55,993 nt of DNA from Limnobacter sp. CACIAM 66H1 (lineage in GTDB: Bacteria; Pseudomonadota; Gammaproteobacteria; Burkholderiales; Burkholderiaceae_B). The notes below the pieces were generated by a model. That model did not search any database. It was not told where the DNA came from and saw only the letters and a program-made list of their open reading frames with translations. The stretch spans positions 1-55,993 of the forward strand of contig NZ_LUJK01000016.1 in NCBI RefSeq assembly GCF_001601825.1, written 5' to 3'. Both the position numbers and the translations under genes were made by a program. The number at the start of each line of letters is the position of its first letter. Within the stretch, counting starts at the first letter, position 1. Shown one piece after another: positions 24,191 through 31,881 of the stretch.

Positions 24191-25072
24191 GTGATACAAG
24201 TTATGGCAGCACACATACATACTACTCATGCAAGCATACCGAGCACCGTTGAAATTACGGCTATCAATGAACGTGGCGAGCAAATACCCGTTCAAATTTC
24301 TGGTGAACACCCTCTCACACTCTACTTCGACAAAAAAGAATTACTCACCATCATGACCTTGGGTGCTCAACCTGAGGCCTTAGCGCTGGGTTGGTTGCGC
24401 AACCAACGGCTGGTGTCCGACCCCGCGGAAATCGCAGCAATTCACGTGGACTGGGAAACAGAGAGCGTTGCTGTCACCTCAACAGTATTAAAAAATACAG
24501 GTCAAACCATTTGGGAAACCACCGAAAAAGCGCAGAAGTTAGAGAAGAAGACAACCACATCGGGTTGCGGACAAGGAACCGTGTTTGGCGACTTGATGGA
24601 AGACCTTGACAAGGTGCAGCTCAGCAACGCCTACAGCCTCTCACAAGACGTTTTGTATGGCGTGATGGACCATGTACGCAAACACGAATCAATTTACAAA
24701 CATGCTGGCGCCGTGCACGGTTGCGCGCTATGTTCCAACAGTGGCGAAAACCGCGGCGAAATTCTGCTTTTTGTCGAAGACGTGGGGCGACACAACGCAG
24801 TCGATGCGATTGCAGGTCAAATGTGGCTGCATGGAATGACTGGCGAGGACAAAATTTTTTACACCACCGGCAGATTAACCTCCGAGATGGTAATCAAGTG
24901 CGCACAAATGGGTATTCCCGTACTTGTCTCTCGCTCGGGCCTCACACAAATGGGCTATGAAATAGCTCAAAAATTAAATATAACCATGCTGGGCCGCTGC
25001 CAAGGCAAACACTATTTGCTTTACACGGGCACACATCGATTCAACACCTTAACTGATACACAATTGGCATGA
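24191..25072 (+). CDS. fdhD: Formate dehydrogenase sulfurtransferase FdhD
   Basis: Transfers sulfur from IscS to the bis-MGD cofactor, which is required for FDH activity. It has 293 residues. A reactive-Cys loop is seen as TSGCGQGT (Cys126); most homologues have a CxxC loop here, so only one Cys of the pair is at the usual place, while a second pair lies in GCALCSN. The C-terminal VEDVGRHNAVDAIAG is conserved. I chose GTG 24191, with GAGGA upstream; ATG 24203 is an alternative. The open frame upstream overlaps moaA. It overlaps mobA by 4 nt. Confidence 0.94.
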   Translation: MIQVMAAHIHTTHASIPSTVEITAINERGEQIPVQISGEHPLTLYFDKKELLTIMTLGAQPEALALGWLRNQRLVSDPAEIAAIHVDWETESVAVTSTVLKNTGQTIWETTEKAQKLEKKTTTSGCGQGTVFGDLMEDLDKVQLSNAYSLSQDVLYGVMDHVRKHESIYKHAGAVHGCALCSNSGENRGEILLFVEDVGRHNAVDAIAGQMWLHGMTGEDKIFYTTGRLTSEMVIKCAQMGIPVLVSRSGLTQMGYEIAQKLNITMLGRCQGKHYLLYTGTHRFNTLTDTQLA

Positions 25073-25662
25073 GCATTTCACTGGATGACATCACTGGCGT
25101 AATTCTCGCCGGTGGCATGGGTCGCCGCATGGGCGGCGTTGACAAAGGTCTTCGTAATTTCAAGAATGCCCCGCTTGCATTGCATGCCATGATGCGATTA
25201 AGCGGACAGGTAGGCAGCATGACAATCAATGCAAACCGGAACATTGGTGTCTATGAGGGGTTTGGTATACCAGTCATTTGCGATCAGCAACCTGATTTTG
25301 CTGGCCCACTTGCAGGTATGCAAACCGCACTTAGCTATGCCACGGTGCCCTTCCTGGTCACCGTGCCTTGCGATGTGCCCATGTTCCCTTTGAATCTGGT
25401 TGAGAAACTGAGTGCACCATTTGAGAAAAACGTGGGATTGATGCTGACAGTGGCTTCAACAAAGGGCCGCCACCATCCCGTGTTTTGCATGATGCGCACC
25501 GAACTGTTGCCCAACATGGAGGAATTTTTGCGCAAGGGTGGTCGAAAAATTGATGCCTGGTACGCCAACATTCCACATGAAGCGGTTGAATTTGACGATG
25601 AGGCAGCCTTTCACAATGTCAACACCCTCGAAGAACTCAAAGAACTCGAACAAAAATCCTGA
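25069..25662 (+). CDS. mobA: Molybdenum cofactor guanylyltransferase MobA
   Basis: Adds GMP to molybdopterin to form the MGD cofactor used by FdhA. It has 197 residues. The N-terminal nucleotidyltransferase motif VILAGGMGRRMGGVDKGL is intact, as are DFAGPLAGMQ and VTVPCDVPMFP (metal-binding Asp). The start overlaps the fdhD stop (ATGA), and moeA follows after 15 nt. Confidence 0.96.
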   Translation: MSISLDDITGVILAGGMGRRMGGVDKGLRNFKNAPLALHAMMRLSGQVGSMTINANRNIGVYEGFGIPVICDQQPDFAGPLAGMQTALSYATVPFLVTVPCDVPMFPLNLVEKLSAPFEKNVGLMLTVASTKGRHHPVFCMMRTELLPNMEEFLRKGGRKIDAWYANIPHEAVEFDDEAAFHNVNTLEELKELEQKS

Positions 25663-25677
25663 GTAGCAAGGCAAAGC

Positions 25678-26922
25678 ATGGAAACTGATTTTCAAACTGT
25701 TGAAGAAGCAAGAATCAAAATTCTGTCGCTTCTCAAGCCGATCACAGGCACCCGAACCGTCGCCATTCGCGAAGCGCTGGACCAAGTGTTGGCTGCCGAT
25801 TTGTTGTCCCCCATCAATGTGCCCGCACACGACAACTCTGCGATGGATGGCTACGCCTTCAACGGCAACTGCATACAAAACGCCGAGATTACCGAACTGA
25901 AAATGATTGGTACCGCTTACGCGGGTAAGGCGTTCAATGGCAGTTGCGCCCCTGGTGAATGTGTACGCATTATGACTGGTGCGGTGATGCCCCAGAACTG
26001 CGACACCGTGCTGGTGCAGGAAAATGCCACTGTCAGTGGTGACCACATCAGCTTTCCACCAGGTGCAGTCAAAGCGGGCGACAACCGCAGGCTTGCCGGT
26101 GAAGACCTGACGATTGGCAAACCCGCCCTGCCCGCAGGCAAAGTGCTTCGGCCCGCCGACCTGGGTTTGCTGGCCTCGCTGGGTATTGCCGAAATTTCGG
26201 TGCGTAGAAAATTGCGGGTTGCTTTTTTCTCCACTGGCGACGAATTGCGATCCCTTGGCCAGCCACTGGATGAAGGCTGCGTGTATGACAGCAACCGCTA
26301 CACACTGTACGGCATGCTGACCCGACTGCGATTCATTGAATTGCTGGATATGGGTGTGGTACACGACTCCCCGGAAGCCCTTGAACAAGCCATGTTGCAG
26401 GCCATGGAACAAGCCGATGTAATCGTGACTTCGGGCGGTGTTTCTGTGGGTGAAGCGGACTACACCAAGCACGTCATGGAAAAACTGGGCAGCGTGAATT
26501 TCTGGAAAATTGCCATGCGCCCAGGTCGCCCAATGGCTTTTGGTCAAATTCACAACAAAGCCAATGGCGACTCCGCCTACTTGTTCGGCTTGCCTGGCAA
26601 CCCGGTCGCAGTCATGGTGACTTTTTATGCATTTGTACGCGACGCCCTCTTCAAGCTGGCCAATGCCAACCCCTTGCCAATTCCCATGCTGACCGCGAAG
26701 CTCGTCCAAAACGTTCGCAAGCGCCCAGGACGGACTGAGTATCAGCGCGCTCGTCTGGTCATGGAAGATGGTGTTCTGGTTGCCCACCTCACGGGTTCAC
26801 AAGGATCCGGAATTTTGCGCAGCATGTCGGAGTCAGATGGTTTGCTGGTACTTGAACACGAACAAGGCGACCTGAAAGCCGGTGATACCGTGCTGGCACT
26901 GCCCTTTGAAGGCTTGATCTGA
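25678..26922 (+). CDS. moeA: Molybdopterin molybdenumtransferase MoeA
   Basis: Inserts molybdenum into adenylylated molybdopterin. It has 414 residues with the family motifs NVPAHDNSAMDGYAF, RIMTGAVMP, TSGGVSVGEADYTK, MRPGRPMAFGQ and GLPGNPVAVMVTF. It is the last gene of the cofactor operon and is followed by an inverted repeat at 26924. Confidence 0.97.
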   Translation: METDFQTVEEARIKILSLLKPITGTRTVAIREALDQVLAADLLSPINVPAHDNSAMDGYAFNGNCIQNAEITELKMIGTAYAGKAFNGSCAPGECVRIMTGAVMPQNCDTVLVQENATVSGDHISFPPGAVKAGDNRRLAGEDLTIGKPALPAGKVLRPADLGLLASLGIAEISVRRKLRVAFFSTGDELRSLGQPLDEGCVYDSNRYTLYGMLTRLRFIELLDMGVVHDSPEALEQAMLQAMEQADVIVTSGGVSVGEADYTKHVMEKLGSVNFWKIAMRPGRPMAFGQIHNKANGDSAYLFGLPGNPVAVMVTFYAFVRDALFKLANANPLPIPMLTAKLVQNVRKRPGRTEYQRARLVMEDGVLVAHLTGSQGSGILRSMSESDGLLVLEHEQGDLKAGDTVLALPFEGLI

Positions 26923-26923
26923 C

Positions 26924-26971
26924 GAAAATCACACACCCCACTCAGGGGAGTGAACCAAGTGAGTGATTTTC
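26924..26971 (+). repeat. Inverted repeat after moeA, possible weak terminator
   Basis: Outer arms GAAAATCA/TGATTTTC (8 bp, 26924-26931 and 26964-26971) enclose a smaller stem CACTC/GAGTG (26939-26943 and 26948-26952). A second GAGTG at 26961 allows an alternative pairing. There is only a 4-T run within the right arm, so termination would be weak. The rest of the 100-bp spacer to the ABC exporter shows no clear promoter. Confidence 0.45.
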
Positions 26972-27022
26972 AGGGCGAAACTCAAGCGCTACCATGGGCG
27001 CACTTGAATTTCGGCCCCTGAC

Positions 27023-29152
27023 ATGCTCCAAGATCCCCGCCCCATCAGACCAACACAGCACGCCCTGCGCAGCGTACTTGAGAAAATGGGGCTGGAGTTT
27101 TTACCCAGCCAATGGGCATTGCAAGCCAATTTGGCTGAGACAGGAAACGACCCCGAACTGAATCAATTGTTGGCTTATCTATCAGCCTGCAATATTTCTC
27201 GGCAGCTGTTTCAAAATGTGTCCACCAGTGAAATAAAACACCTTGGTCCACACACGCTGGCCATGTTGCACAACGGCCAGTGTGACTTGCTTGAAGAACT
27301 GATTGCATCGAATTCCCCACCAGCGTCCTTGAAATGGGCCCTGCAAATTGAAGCCCCCCAAACCACTGTAGGCACCCGCAGCGAACCAGCGCCGTCAAGC
27401 CTGTTTGAGTTTTGGCAACAGCTTCGTGATAGCCAATGGTTGCGAGAAGCACTCGATTTTGAGAATGGAAGCTTCAAGCCGGTGATCTATGCCTCTCTGT
27501 TGATCAACTTGCTGGCCCTGGCAGGCCCGCTGTTCTCGCTACAGGTGTATGACCGCATCATTCCCAACCAAGCCTATGCATCAATGATTGCATTGCTGTT
27601 CGGTGTATTTCTTTGCCTGGGTTTTGAGCATTCTTTAAAGCATGCGCGCCATCGCTTGATGGAAATTGCGGCAACCTCCATCGACACCCGCTGCACCATG
27701 CACCTGTCAAAATCACTCTTGAATGTGCCCATCCACAAAACCGAACCAACCCTGCTTTTGCAGCACCTTCGTTCGTTCGAGCAACTGCGTGAATTGGTTA
27801 CAGGCGTGTTTCTGCTTGCGCTGATTGACCTGCCGTTTCTGCTGCTTTTTCTGGCGGTAATTGCCCTGATTCATCCCCTTTTCCTGTTGATCTCGGGCGG
27901 AGTAATTGGACTCACCTTGCTGTTCATCGCCACATCTCACCGAACAATTTCCCGGCTCGGGCAAACACAAATGCGGCAAAGCCGCGAAACCCAAAGCCAA
28001 TGGCTAGACTCGCTGGCCTGTCTGGACAACATTCAGGCACACGGCGTTCAACAAGCACACAGCAAACTGTTGAACAAACTTCAGCTTAAATCGCGGCTAA
28101 GCGGCAATGCAGTTCGCGATCAAATGTTTTTAATCAATCAACGAATACACCTGTTGCAACAAGGCAGTTGGGTACTGACCATCGCGCTGGGTGTTTATTT
28201 CATTGTTGAAAAACAACTCACCGTGGGTGGCTTGATCGCAGTCTCCATGCTCACCATGCGCTGCTTTGCGCCCATCCAGAAATTACAGGCCCACCTGGTA
28301 CAAACCCATTCGGCCCAGGCCAGCTTCGAAGAACTGGACCGGTTTTTAGCGCAACAAACCCAAACCACTGAGCAACGCGCCGCACTTGAACGCATCGACA
28401 CCATGGCACTTGAATTTGCAAGCGTTTTGAAACCGGGCCGCAACCGTGAAACTGCTCAACCTTTTGACTTCATACTGCGCACCGTGAACCTGCAACTGCA
28501 CGCGGGAAACCGGCTTGGAATCATCGGTACAACAGGCTCTGGAAAAACCTCCCTGCTCAAACTGCTGGCCCAACAACTGAAATGCGATCACGGCCAACTG
28601 GCGGTCAACAAGCTTTCGATTGCACATTTTCACAGCAGTGAATTTCAGTCCAAAGTGGGTTATGCAAGCCAACCCCCGGTGCTGATCAAGGGCAGTTTGC
28701 TCGACAACATTCGCTTCATGCGCCCGCAAATCAGTACTGAGAACTGCTGGAAAATTCTGCAACAACTTGGGCTCAAAGAATGGGTAGATCAACACCCGGA
28801 CGGCATTCACATGGCAATTGACAGCCAGGGCAACAACTTGTCTTCAGGGCAAAAGCAGGCTGTGTCGCTGTGCAGAGCGCTGGCGGGCCAACCCCAATTG
28901 GTACTTCTGGACGAATCCCCTGTGTGCCTTGATCAACACATGGAGAGCCAGCTGATGCAACACCTTCAGCAGCTGCCAGAACACAGCATTTTGGTATTCA
29001 CCACCCACAAGCTTGGGCTATTGGCTTGTGCCAGCAGCCTTGCACTGATGCACAAGGGGCAAATTCACGCGCAGGGCAACAAGCCTGAAGTACTGCACGC
29101 AGCCAATGCACTTGCCACACAACACAAACAAAAAAAGCAGGTTGAACCATGA
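27023..29152 (+). CDS. Type I secretion ABC transporter (permease/ATPase)
   Basis: Inner-membrane exporter that powers one-step secretion. The 709 residues contain an N-terminal domain (about 1-150) without a recognisable C39 protease Cys/His pair, then a six-helix membrane domain from about residue 155 (VIYASLLINLLALAGPLFSLQVYDRI), then the ATPase. Walker A is GTTGSGKTS (about 502-509), the Q-loop is in VGYASQPPVL, the signature is LSSGQ (about 605) and the H-loop is TTHK. Walker B reads LVLLDESPVCLD, where most exporters have LLDEPT or LLDEAT; the catalytic Glu is kept. It overlaps the HlyD gene by 4 nt. Closest in type to the LapB/HlyB group. Confidence 0.92.
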   Translation: MLQDPRPIRPTQHALRSVLEKMGLEFLPSQWALQANLAETGNDPELNQLLAYLSACNISRQLFQNVSTSEIKHLGPHTLAMLHNGQCDLLEELIASNSPPASLKWALQIEAPQTTVGTRSEPAPSSLFEFWQQLRDSQWLREALDFENGSFKPVIYASLLINLLALAGPLFSLQVYDRIIPNQAYASMIALLFGVFLCLGFEHSLKHARHRLMEIAATSIDTRCTMHLSKSLLNVPIHKTEPTLLLQHLRSFEQLRELVTGVFLLALIDLPFLLLFLAVIALIHPLFLLISGGVIGLTLLFIATSHRTISRLGQTQMRQSRETQSQWLDSLACLDNIQAHGVQQAHSKLLNKLQLKSRLSGNAVRDQMFLINQRIHLLQQGSWVLTIALGVYFIVEKQLTVGGLIAVSMLTMRCFAPIQKLQAHLVQTHSAQASFEELDRFLAQQTQTTEQRAALERIDTMALEFASVLKPGRNRETAQPFDFILRTVNLQLHAGNRLGIIGTTGSGKTSLLKLLAQQLKCDHGQLAVNKLSIAHFHSSEFQSKVGYASQPPVLIKGSLLDNIRFMRPQISTENCWKILQQLGLKEWVDQHPDGIHMAIDSQGNNLSSGQKQAVSLCRALAGQPQLVLLDESPVCLDQHMESQLMQHLQQLPEHSILVFTTHKLGLLACASSLALMHKGQIHAQGNKPEVLHAANALATQHKQKKQVEP

Positions 29153-30507
29153 AAATTCAACATCACGCACAGCGAATTGTCGACTGGCTTGTCGGGCGGA
29201 ATGAAGAACATCACATGCCGGCTACTGCAGGGCTGGACCAGTCAAGGCTGTGGCATGAACAACAAGTGCTCACCAAACGCCTGGTACATGGCTGCGCCCT
29301 CACCTTGCTGGCCCTGCTGGCGTGGTCTGCAATTGCAACAGTGCCCCAGGCTGCACATGGCGAGGCACGTGTGGTTCCCTCGCAGCGATTACAGGTCATT
29401 CAAGCCGTAGACGGCGGCGTGATCAACCAGGTGTTTGTCCGCGAAGGTCAGCTGGTGAAGGCTGGTGACAAACTGGTTCAAATTGACATCACGCGTTTTT
29501 CATCAAGCCTCAAGGAAAAGGAAGCGATCGACGCCTCGTTTCAATTTCGAGAAGCCCGGTTAATGGCACAACTTAACAACACAACGCTAAACCTGCCTGC
29601 CCCACTCATTCAGCAGTACCCCGATTTGTACCTGCAAGAATCCAAGTTGCTACAAACCAAACTGCAAGAATGGGCCGCACAAACGCAAATTTATGAACAG
29701 CAGCTTGACCAACGGCAACGCGAACTCGACGAAGCACAAAGCAACGCCACTGCAGCCAAACGGAATCTGGAAATATCGGAACAAGAATTGAGCAGCATGC
29801 GGCCACTGCTAAAAAGCGGCGCTGTATCCCCGGTTGAAGTACTGCGACTTGAACGCGATGTAGCCAAGGCCAAAGGCGACTATGAAGGTGCCAATGCACA
29901 AACCAACCGACTGTACTCTGCCATTCGTGAGGCCCGCCAGAAAATTGAAGAAATTCGATTAAAGCAAATCAACGAAGCACGCATCGAGCTCTCGGAAGTC
30001 AAGGCACGCTTGGCCAGCCTTGAGCAAAACCAGATCGAACTGAACGACAGGGTGAACCAGGCCACCTTAAAAACCCCGGTGGACGGCCTTGTACAACGTA
30101 TTTTGTACAACACCCGGGGTGCCGTTGTGCCTGCGGGAAAAGAGGTGATCGAAATTGTGCCAATTGATGAACAGCTGGTTTTCGAGACACGAATCAACCC
30201 AAAAGACATCGCATTCATTCGACCTGAACAAAGCGCCAACATTCGAGTCACAGCCTATGACTATTCCATTTACGGCGCACTTAAAGGTACTGTAGAAAGT
30301 ATTTCTGCGGACAGTTTGCTCGATGAATTCGGCCGACCTTACTTCAGTGTGAAAGTGACAGTGCCGCGCCTGAAAGTACATGAAAAAATTCGTCTGATGC
30401 CTGGCATGGTCGCCAATGTCAGCATTGAAACTGAAGATCGAACGGTATTGTCCTATCTCACCAAACCTGTCATACGCGGCTCAATTCAGGCATTTACTGA
30501 ACAGTAA
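29149..30507 (+). CDS. HlyD-family type I secretion adaptor
   Basis: Periplasmic membrane-fusion protein linking the ABC exporter to the TolC channel. It has 452 residues: one transmembrane segment at about 46-66 (ALTLLALLAWSAIATV), a split biotinyl/lipoyl domain (QAVDGGVINQVFVREGQLVKAGDKL early, TLKTPVDGLVQRILYN late), a long Gln/Glu-rich coiled coil at about 140-300, and a C-terminal beta-barrel region. Its ATG overlaps the exporter stop (ATGA). It is followed by a 139-nt spacer with two palindromic elements before the candidate cargo gene. Confidence 0.93.
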   Translation: MKIQHHAQRIVDWLVGRNEEHHMPATAGLDQSRLWHEQQVLTKRLVHGCALTLLALLAWSAIATVPQAAHGEARVVPSQRLQVIQAVDGGVINQVFVREGQLVKAGDKLVQIDITRFSSSLKEKEAIDASFQFREARLMAQLNNTTLNLPAPLIQQYPDLYLQESKLLQTKLQEWAAQTQIYEQQLDQRQRELDEAQSNATAAKRNLEISEQELSSMRPLLKSGAVSPVEVLRLERDVAKAKGDYEGANAQTNRLYSAIREARQKIEEIRLKQINEARIELSEVKARLASLEQNQIELNDRVNQATLKTPVDGLVQRILYNTRGAVVPAGKEVIEIVPIDEQLVFETRINPKDIAFIRPEQSANIRVTAYDYSIYGALKGTVESISADSLLDEFGRPYFSVKVTVPRLKVHEKIRLMPGMVANVSIETEDRTVLSYLTKPVIRGSIQAFTEQ

Positions 30508-30536
30508 ATCAACACCAGCCATCCCAATAACTCCAT

Positions 30537-30548
30537 AGAGTTAACTCT
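30537..30548. promoter_or_regulatory. Palindrome AGAGTTAACTCT
   Basis: A perfect 12-bp palindrome 30 nt after the HlyD stop, upstream of the candidate cargo gene. Possible operator; short enough to be chance. Confidence 0.3.
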
Positions 30549-30563
30549 CACTCATCCTGACCC

Positions 30564-30590
30564 AATCACCTGTTTGGCACACAGGTGATT
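30564..30590 (+). repeat. 10-bp hairpin between adaptor and cargo genes
   Basis: Perfect arms AATCACCTGT/ACAGGTGATT with a 7-nt loop lie 57 nt before the cargo ATG. No T-run follows, so it is more likely a processing or mRNA-stability element than a terminator. It could allow more cargo than machinery to be made. Confidence 0.5.
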
Positions 30591-30646
30591 TGGAACCAAA
30601 CTCGCGACTCGATCACTTATCAATGACATCGAACCCGAGGACACCC

Positions 30647-31858
30647 ATGAGCGAGAAGCCCGTTGTAAATGCCCAAGAATGCGACCCCAGTACCCTTGGC
30701 TTGGCCAGAAAACCGCGCCCGGCCTTAAAGCGCAAACCGCAAACTGAGGTGGTTGTTCAACTGGGACCCTTTACAGACGGGCAAATTACGGCACCTGAAA
30801 TGATTCGTCCCCTTGAAGGACCCACGGAATGGCTGATCAAGCCAAAAACCGGTGAGATTGTTCCCTTTGACGCAGGCACGCCACCCGAGAAGGATGTCAT
30901 CCGCAAATACATCACCGTGGGTGCTCAGGACAACGATGTACCCGAGGATCTTCCCAAACTGAGCGAAGGCTATGTTGTGGAGCGGATTAACCAGGACCCG
31001 CTGCCCAGCATGGATGGTGAAGTTGGCGAAAATGGTGTCAACACAGTTCGTGTGGTTGAAAAAGAAGGCCCAGCCAGCGTGGAATGCAAGGACACACCAC
31101 CACCCACGCCCGTCGATGAAAATGAAGAACCCCCACCCGTAGACCCACCTGTGGATGAGGAAGAGGACTGCGAATGCCCTACGCCACCCACCTGCCCGCC
31201 TGTGGACGAACAGGAGGACTGCGAGCCAGAACCCGAATGCAAACCGGAACCTGAATGTACACCTGAGCCTGAGTGCAAAACAGATCCTGATTGCCCGGAG
31301 GTTGACGCGGTTAATGACTGCGCCAGCACGAAGGTGGATTGCCCGGTAATTGTGGACGTTCTGAAAAACGACCTAGGCTGCGGTGATTTGAAAATCACCG
31401 AGGCCAGCGCCGAGAACGGCACGGTTGAAATCAGGGATGGCAAATTGCACTACACACCGAACGAGGGTTTTTGCGGGGAAGATGTCATCAGCTACACCCT
31501 GGGCGATGAAAGCTGCCTGACCGACACCGCCCATGTGTACATGAACGTTGAGCCTGACGACACGCCAGTGAGCGACAACGACTGCCCAACCGGCTACCCC
31601 GACTGCACCGAATACACCGATGGCAACGACTACGCGGGCAATACCAAGATGAACGACCATGAATACTCGTCTGAACACTACACAGTCGATGCGGTAGTTG
31701 AAGCGGTTCAGGAAAAGGTACAAACCTATCTGGATCAAGCCCAGGAACAAGCCAACGAATACATTCAAAGCAAAACTGGCTGGGCTTCTGGTTTTGGCAG
31801 CTGTGGTTTCGACTCTTCAGCCTGCGCACCGGCTGAAGAAGCTGCCGTAGTTTGCTGA
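30647..31858 (+). CDS. Cysteine-rich protein with Ig/cadherin-like domain, candidate type I cargo
   Basis: Not recognised as a named family. The 403 residues have no signal peptide or membrane segment and contain 20 cysteines. Residues 145-225 are Pro/Glu/Asp-rich; cysteines at 192, 198, 204, 210 and 216 form a strict six-residue repeat (C-x-P-E/D-P-E/D). Residues 230-303 form one bacterial Ig/cadherin-like repeat (VLKNDLGCGD ... YTPNEGFCGEDVISYT) as in large adhesins. An amphipathic Ala/Gln/Glu helix (about 347-375) precedes a Cys/Gly/Ser C-terminus ending in Cys. ATG 30647 has GAGGA 5 nt upstream; earlier starts lack one. Its place between HlyD and TolC genes suggests it is the exported substrate; that is inference. 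Confidence 0.75.
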   Translation: MSEKPVVNAQECDPSTLGLARKPRPALKRKPQTEVVVQLGPFTDGQITAPEMIRPLEGPTEWLIKPKTGEIVPFDAGTPPEKDVIRKYITVGAQDNDVPEDLPKLSEGYVVERINQDPLPSMDGEVGENGVNTVRVVEKEGPASVECKDTPPPTPVDENEEPPPVDPPVDEEEDCECPTPPTCPPVDEQEDCEPEPECKPEPECTPEPECKTDPDCPEVDAVNDCASTKVDCPVIVDVLKNDLGCGDLKITEASAENGTVEIRDGKLHYTPNEGFCGEDVISYTLGDESCLTDTAHVYMNVEPDDTPVSDNDCPTGYPDCTEYTDGNDYAGNTKMNDHEYSSEHYTVDAVVEAVQEKVQTYLDQAQEQANEYIQSKTGWASGFGSCGFDSSACAPAEEAAVVC

Positions 31859-31881
31859 TGCAATTTAACGAACGAGCCAAC

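Noticed and set aside
25456-26787. 443-residue open frame on the minus strand opposite mobA and moeA
   Set aside because: It lies fully antisense to two intact conserved genes, is His/Gly/Gln-rich as expected for a reversed reading of such codons, and has no recognisable domain or ribosome site.
30990-31330. CRISPR-like or tandem DNA repeat in the cargo gene
   Set aside because: The repetition is in the protein (Glu-Pro-Cys pattern) with degenerate DNA copies; no spacer-repeat structure exists.
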